64,000 nt of DNA from Papaver somniferum (lineage: Eukaryota > Streptophyta > Magnoliopsida > Ranunculales > Papaveraceae): NCBI RefSeq assembly GCF_003573695.1, contig NC_039359.1, forward strand, positions 120,287,849-120,351,848, written 5' to 3'. The notes below the pieces were generated by a model. It ran no database searches. It saw nothing but the letters and a program-made list of their open reading frames with translations, and was not told where the DNA came from. Every line of letters begins with the position of its first letter. Within the stretch, counting starts at the first letter, position 1. A program made the position numbers and the translations under genes. Shown here piece by piece: positions 58,912 to 64,000 of this stretch.

Positions 58912-59876
58912 ATGTCGCAACTTGAAAGGGCAAAAAGAAAACATAGAGTCAGATTTACTCCTTTGGAAGATCATCACATTGTTACAAATTCCTTACTTCT
59001 ACATGGAAATCATTCTAAAGATATGAATTTGTTATACAAAACCCGTTTTAAGGAATTTGTAGAAGCTTGTGGTGGGAATCCACACGAACGCACAATTAAA
59101 AGTGTTCGTAATAGGTTTAGCATAATCAAATCGGAAGTGGATCAATTTTTTGATTGTGTTGTAGGAGTCAATGCAAGTGATCCGCAGTTGGACCTCAATA
59201 ATCGGGTATGTTATCTAAATATGTCATCATAGTTAATGTGTTTGTTGTTTGTAACAATTTAATTTATGTACATCTCATTAATGGTTTGATTACATTGATT
59301 TAGATGATAAGAGCGAGAAGCATATATATTCAAATGCACACAAAAAGCTTTACCCGAGATCCTGAGTATGAATTGCTTAAAGATGTTCCAAATGTAGAAG
59401 TTTGTGTAGAAGAATATATGGATCAGGATTCTTGTCCTTTGTCATCTCAATATGTTGGAAATACCTCAAGTATGTTTTATGGTCAAACCTCAGCTTCTCA
59501 GAATCCATCTCCAAGCCAATTTGTCGAAACACCATTTGCAAATCAAGGATATACTCCTGGTACCAACCCTTTTAATGTCCCATGCGGTATCCCTTTTTCA
59601 ATGGGATATACTCCTAACACGAATCAAACTACAATACCTGGATCGTCGTGTGGGGGATCACAAGACGATAAACGCCTGTCAAAAGCTGCGAAGAAAAAAA
59701 GAGTTCCCAAAAGGGCACCTGGACCAAGCACACCCGCTGCACCCTCATCGCAAGATTTCCAAATGAGCGACGCGGGAAGTAAACTTGTTGATTATCTAAA
59801 AGAATCTCGAATGACATCCGCACCTCGTCAGATACAACAAAACCAAATTATGGAAAGGTTGCTAGATACAACATAA
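58912..59876 (+). pseudogene. E7 SANT/Myb-like protein with NAM-associated C-terminus
   Basis: Two exons: 58912-59205 and 59304-59876, joined by a GT-AG intron in phase 0, for 288 residues. A TATA box (TATAAATATAAC) lies near 58784. The N-terminal 75 residues read RVRFTPLEDHHIV...KTRFKEFVEACGG...RTIKSVRNRFSIIKSEVDQF, a trihelix/SANT-like fold. Exon 2 begins MIRARSIYIQMHTKSFTRD and EYELLKDVPNVEV, the conserved block of this family, then a Ser/Pro/Gln-rich linker and KAAKKKRVPKRAPG, a likely nuclear signal. After TAA 59874-59876 family-like sequence continues (MMQMDLDKLAPNAIKYFELK) in a shifted frame, so the C-terminus is truncated. Confidence 0.7.
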
Positions 59877-60392
59877 CAACAAATTGAACAAAATCGAGAG
59901 AGAGAGAAGAAAGAGAAATGATGCAAATGGATCTAGACAAGCTGGCTCCAAATGCAATAAAGTACTTTGAATTAAAATAGAATGTCATATTGGCTAAGCA
60001 GTTGGAGAGGCTACGACCAAATCAATACCAATTTTAATTAAAAGTTTGTTTTAGTTTTAGGCTATTGAGTTTAGATTTTTATTTTTAATAACTTAGTTTC
60101 ATTTTATTTTTTTTAATGTAAGGTCGTGTTCCAGTTCCGGCAATTTAGTTTCCTTTATCTCAGTAATATTAATTTTTATGTTTCAAGATATGATAATTTG
60201 AATTTTATTTTCTTATACCAACGGATGTTTTGTAACGACTATGTTATCGGTTACTTTTAAACGACTAATTTCCAACGGTTACTTTCAATGCCTATTATAA
60301 ATAGGCATAAGCTTCCTCAACACAACCAACCCAAAATAGTTTTCCTTAGTATCCTTTGTATCTGTTTTTTTTTTCCTGAAGATAACATAGTA

Positions 60393-60604
60393 ATGGTTGG
60401 GTATACCGTAGAAGAAGATGTTGCAATCACCACAGCGTTTGTAAATGCTGCTACTCTGCCTATTGAAGATGTTCAAGACCTCTCCAACGAAGAAAAATGG
60501 ACGCTGGTGTTCGACGCCTTTGTACAAGCGTTTGGAAACGTTAACAACCGAACCAGACGGCAAGTTCAACAACAAATTTCTCAAATTGATATAATGGTTC
60601 ACAA
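60393..60604 (+). pseudogene. First exon of a second SANT-like gene in E7
   Basis: ATG at 60393 follows a TATA box (TATAAATAGG near 60296). The exon reads MVGYTVEEDVAITTAFVNAA, EKWTLVFDAFVQAFGN and RTRRQVQQQISQIDIM, then donor GTAAGT at 60605. This is the YT.EED...W...F...R....+..+.S.I pattern of the SANT family and resembles the pseudogene at 62812-63303. I could not find the following exon, so the gene appears to be a fragment. Confidence 0.5.
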
Positions 60605-60902
60605 GTAAGTTATAATTCAAAGAAATATTCATGGTTACGCCCCACAACACATGAGTCCCTCTTCTTATGTTAGATGTCGCGTCTAAATATGGGAGTAAAC
60701 AATCTATGATTTCGAGTGCAATCTGATGCAATTAGTCAAAAATCATTTTTTGCAATAATATGGGAGTTCCTCTGCCAATAGGAATTCCGGTAATTTGTGT
60801 GAAGTCTAATAGGGTAAACCCTATTTCAAAACTAGGGAAGTGAAATGTATTGGTGGTACGCCATCACCTTTCAAATATACCACTAGTTAGGCAGTTGTCT
60901 TG

Positions 60903-61145
60903 TTATTTTGGAAAATAAAATTTGAAAAATGAACCAAACCCACAGTTGTCTACAATTTGTCTAGCATGTGGGAATCTGCTAATTTCAGTATACAATTCGT
61001 AAAGACTGCTTATGGTACTTCGATGTTTCCTTGGTTTAGTCCTATGTTCTAACGTCGTTGGGAGTTTCACTGTATGTTCACTATTATCTTTTGAAGAAAC
61101 TGGAACTCTATCCTCCAATTTTTTTTGGAAATTTTCAGAGTACAT
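60903..61145 (-). CDS. Small ORF of unknown function in E7
   Basis: An 80-residue frame from ATG 61145, just after a TTTTGTAG acceptor-like sequence, reading MYSENFQKKLEDRVPVSS, KHRSTISSLYELYTEISRF and IVDNCGFGSFFKFYF. The GFGSFF part recalls the short segment that precedes PMD or Ulp1-type modules in other plant transposon proteins, but similarity is weak. Upstream minus-strand sequence (61600-61800) could be a 5' leader. It may be one exon of a larger gene. Confidence 0.25.
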   Translation of the reverse strand: MYSENFQKKLEDRVPVSSKDNSEHTVKLPTTLEHRTKPRKHRSTISSLYELYTEISRFPHARQIVDNCGFGSFFKFYFPK

Positions 61146-62015
61146 CTACAAAACACATATACACAAAATCATCACAAAACAATGTTTCAATGTATCTCAA
61201 ATAAAATTATTAGACACATTATCATCCATACTTAGCCACATTATCATCCATATTTAGCCACATTATCTATCACATTACAACAAAATCATGTATCAATCCT
61301 AAATTATCATTTCCAATACAATTTCTCAATCAACAATTTTTCTTAGACAACATACATATTGATTTTAATCATTCATCAGTGCAAAATTATCAATAACAAT
61401 ATAATATCTCAATCAAAAATCATTCCTAAACAACAAACACCTTGATTCAATCAACAAACTATCATAAATTCGATCAAAAACGTCTCAAAGCTTCATACAA
61501 CATTCCTAACACGCATCATAATCAACCTAATATCTACAAATTAATCAAAATCAACATTAAATTATATATAAACCCTAAAATCAAAATCACCGACCTTAAG
61601 AGATTTAGTTGATGAAAATCGAAATTGATTGTGGGAAAATCTTCACCACGTAGTAAGGAGCAAACCCATTAAATTTCAGCTCTTGAATCGAACCGGAGAG
61701 TCATCAAATTTGTTTGGGTTGGAGAGGGTTTTAGGGAGAAAGAAAATGGAGAAGAAGAAGAAGTGAGAGGAATGATCGATGTCCTTGAACTTTATTCTTC
61801 TGTGACGGAAACTGAGTTTCCGTCTGGTCAAGTCAACCAATTGACTTGAAGGAAACTCAGTTTCCATATGGCACTATTCAGACGGAAACTCAGTTTTTGT
61901 CTCGTGTAGGGAAGGGATATAGCGCCACCATAGTGGAGCTGCCTTGTGACAAGTATCCCTTCCCTACAAATGAGGGATAGGGAAGGCATGAGGCTGATGA
62001 TAGTGCTTTCTCTTA

Positions 62016-62340
62016 GAATGAGTCTAATGGAGAAATTATGTAGGATGAAAGCGATGGAAAACCGTGGTCTAAAACCAAATAAATTCAAATGCATGTTCTC
62101 GCTCCTCAAAAGCAGGGGATGTAGGATGGGATTTAGAAAGGGAGGATCCTCACAGAAAAAAGTGAAAAACGAGGAAACGATCCTCGCTTTTAGAATTTCA
62201 GTGAGGTCACAATTCTTATTTTCCTTGAGCGAGGTCTTAATCCTCGCTAGGAATCTAAAGCGAGTAAACAAACTTCGTTGTATAAAAATGCTTGTTTGAC
62301 CTTTTTAGTCCTACACTCCAATTACATCCTACGACATAAT
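62016..62340. repeat. Palindrome-rich relic next to E7
   Basis: Contains several GCGAGGAT/ATCCTCGC pairs (62190-62265), then TGTTTGACCTTTTTAGTCC and CTCCAATTACATCC. The latter parallels TGTTTGACCTTTTTTGTAC and the following bases at 58660-58700 inside E7. It may be the end of another element of the same class. Boundaries are not defined. Confidence 0.35.
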
Positions 62341-62811
62341 TCACACTCTTACGTTCTAATTCATTCTCTCCTTTTAAACCTTGGTAATATGGTCGAGAAT
62401 TAATGGTTAACCGGACGTGTAAGTATTTCTATTAATTTCAGAGAGCGACAATGATGGTACATGTATCGGTTACAAAATTCTAAACGTAGCTCATTCTGGA
62501 ACATAAAAATCTTTGTCGTTAGCAACAAACATGTTTTTTTGGAGACAACCTCGAAGGGGAAGTGTTATTTTTTGTGAATTAAAATAAGATTTAATTCATT
62601 TCATTAATTTCAAATTACGACACAAGATAGTACATTGATCCAATATAACCACCAATTCTAAGCCTAAGTTACTTTCGCAGGCACCGCGGATGCACTGAGC
62701 ACGTGCAATAAGCCATTAAACCGATAGGTGTCCCTGCTGGTCGAGTGGTGTCTCGGAAGGGTTTACAAGAGGTATACCCACAAAACCGTTAAAGCAAGTG
62801 CAATTATGTTA

Positions 62812-63303
62812 CTATCCGTGCCTAAACAACCTCCTTGGATTGTACTCATCTAAGGCGTCCTTCATAAGGACGTGGCATTCATAAAACCTGAAATGACGTC
62901 CCTGCTTTTCATGGAAATATGTTTTCGTCGTTGTTTCCTACATGAAGTGAACAAATAATCAAATCAGTATGTCATAAAAAAATTCTTTTAGAAAAACTAA
63001 AATTACTTACGATGCCCATATTCGTTGTGATGAATGCCGGTGGAATGTCTTTGAATAGCGTAGCTTGGATAATAACATATGTTTTCACCTCTCTTTTTAT
63101 ACTTCCAACCCTATTTCTTATAGCTTGCTTTGATCTATGGTTGGGATTCAAAAAGTTTTTTACAAAATGGTTATGGACCTGTTCCCAAAAGTTTTATGGG
63201 GGTATTTCAGCTCCTTTTACAACCATAACTGTCATTATTGTAACCCGTGCAGTTACGATTCATGTATCTTCTTGAATGGTAATCTAGCATCCATATTGGG
63301 AAA
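62812..63303 (-). pseudogene. SANT/Myb-like gene, decayed
   Basis: A TATA box (minus strand TATAAATAG) lies near 63371-63377. Exon 1 ends at 63011, reading TIQEDT, then a stop, IVTARVTIM, a second stop, FWEQVHNHFVKNFLNPNHRS, AIRNRVGSIKREV, KDIPPAFITTNMGI and donor GTAAGT. Exon 2, 62937-62812 after acceptor TGTAG, reads ETTTKTYFHEKQGRHFRFYE, CHVLMKDALDEYN and a stop. FWEQV...RS..AI.NRV..I+.EV and F.F..C..++ are the SANT/NAM-associated blocks. Two nonsense codons and probably a frameshift at the start disable it. Confidence 0.65.
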
Positions 63304-63822
63304 ATTCAAATAAAAGAATAGATGTAAGATGTTCACGGTTAGGTTGTTTAACTATCAGTACAAGGGACTCTATTTATAGGTAAAACTAGTGGATGTGTTG
63401 TCTATTCCAGTCACTCTTCACAGATGAATAATCTCATTCATTGTTATTGTTGTTAAAGATGCAACATGTCTTCCCACTAGGCAGTTTCATCGACAAGTCG
63501 AAGTCACTATTACAAAAGTATTAAAGGAAATAAAAGAGAAATAAATATCATCCCATCTCAGACAATAACCAATGGGTTGGACATACCATCAATTTATTAT
63601 TACTTTTTCGGATTCACACATTGATTGATTTTTATTTTATTTTTAAAAGGTAGGGTACATGATACAACTAAAAGCTATGTCATTTTCGAATGACTCGCAG
63701 TTACACTTAGCACGTGCAACAATCCTTTAAACCGGTAAGTGTCATTAGCGGCCGAGTGGTGTCTCGGGAGGGTTTACAAGAGTTATACCCACAAAACCAT
63801 TAAATCTGGTGAAGTTATGTTA

Positions 63823-63948
63823 CTATCTGTGCCTAAACAACCTCTTTGGATTGTACTCATACAAGGCTTCCTTCATTAGGACATAGCATTCATAAAACCT
63901 AAAATAACGTACATGTTTTTCCTAGAAACATGCTTTCGTCATTGTTTC
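63823..63948 (-). pseudogene. Tandem copy of the SANT gene, last exon
   Basis: Same 126-base exon as 62812-62937, with the same acceptor (TGTAG) and the same stop position, shifted by 1011 bases. It reads ETMTKACF, an in-frame TAG, then RYFRFYECYVLMKEALYEYN. The first exon would lie beyond the right edge of the window. Confidence 0.65.
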
Positions 63949-64000
63949 CTACATGAAGTGAACAAATAATCAAATCAGTATGTCATAATAAAAAATCTTC

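Larger units (their letters stand above)
58397..62012. mobile_element. E7, Harbinger-type TIR element with SANT ORFs
   Basis: The left end (GGCCAAGCACTATGGTG...TTCCCTATCCCTCATTT) and the complement of the right end (GAGAAAGCACTATCATC...TTCCCTATCCCTCATTT) are inverted repeats. Both ends are flanked by TTA (58394-58396 and 62013-62015). Subterminal palindromes follow at each end. The interior has two plus-strand SANT-type genes and a minus-strand ORF. No DDE transposase was recognised in any frame, so the element is probably non-autonomous. Confidence 0.65.

Noticed and set aside
63012..63275. 87-codon plus-strand ORF with hydrophobic segments
   Set aside because: It is the complement of the minus-strand SANT exon, which shows family motifs and splice sites.
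1..64000. tRNA, rRNA, CRISPR and organellar sequence
   Set aside because: No cloverleaf-like tRNA, rRNA core segment or regular spaced repeat was seen. The tandem repeats present lie in LTRs or DNA transposons.

Overview
This is plant nuclear DNA. One ordinary host gene, a mitochondrial calcium uptake protein (MICU type) with seven coding exons, lies at 52076-57699 on the minus strand. Almost everything else is transposon. No bacterial features, rRNA, tRNA or CRISPR were seen. GT-AG introns, TATA boxes, Tat, Athila and Sirevirus-like LTR retrotransposons and Harbinger-type TIR elements point to a repeat-rich eudicot. A poppy-like (Ranunculales) genome is a guess that the sequence alone cannot prove.

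Positions 1-46569 are one retrotransposon nest that can be resolved by target-site duplications (TSDs). E6, an Athila-like element on the minus strand, was hit by E1, a Tat-type Ty3/gypsy element whose 3' LTR is 41049-43578 and whose 5' LTR runs off the left edge. E1 was split inside its reverse transcriptase by E2, a Sirevirus-like Copia element on the minus strand (2656-38383, TSD CCTAT). Each LTR of E2 then received a further Tat element: E3 (4220-18012, TSD ATGTT) and E4 (24863-38332, TSD ACATG). Subtracting the inserts gives two E2 LTRs of about 2.44 and 2.43 kb, which confirms the reconstruction.

E3 and E4 share LTRs, but their coding contents are complementary. E3 has a full gag and a protease relic but has lost reverse transcriptase, both RNases H and nearly all of integrase. 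E4, and the older E1, lack the gag core but keep protease and pol, including the second archaeal-type RNase H diagnostic of Tat. In E1 and E4 gag-pro is separated from pol by an in-frame UAG followed by CAATTA, the tobamovirus-type readthrough context. Between pol and the 3' LTR both E3 and E4 carry antisense genes with their own TATA boxes and GT-AG introns. E3 encodes a plant mobile domain (PMD) protein joined to a second module. E4 encodes an acidic protein plus a homologue of that second module. The LTRs contain an array of small hairpins whose stems differ but stay paired, and a second array of GC-rich stems.

From 46605 to 50777 lies a solo LTR related to E2, interrupted at 48476-50103 by an element with 9-bp terminal inverted repeats, a long perfect hairpin and a minisatellite. 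A decayed Tat LTR tail (50783-51020) and a Harbinger-type MITE (51195-51583) precede the MICU gene.

Right of MICU, 58397-62012 is a TIR element with TTA target duplications and subterminal palindromes. It encodes SANT/Myb-like proteins but no transposase I can recognise. At 62812-63948 a related minus-strand SANT gene is present in decayed tandem copies with a period of about 1011 bp. Nothing in the window except MICU looks like a functional host gene.
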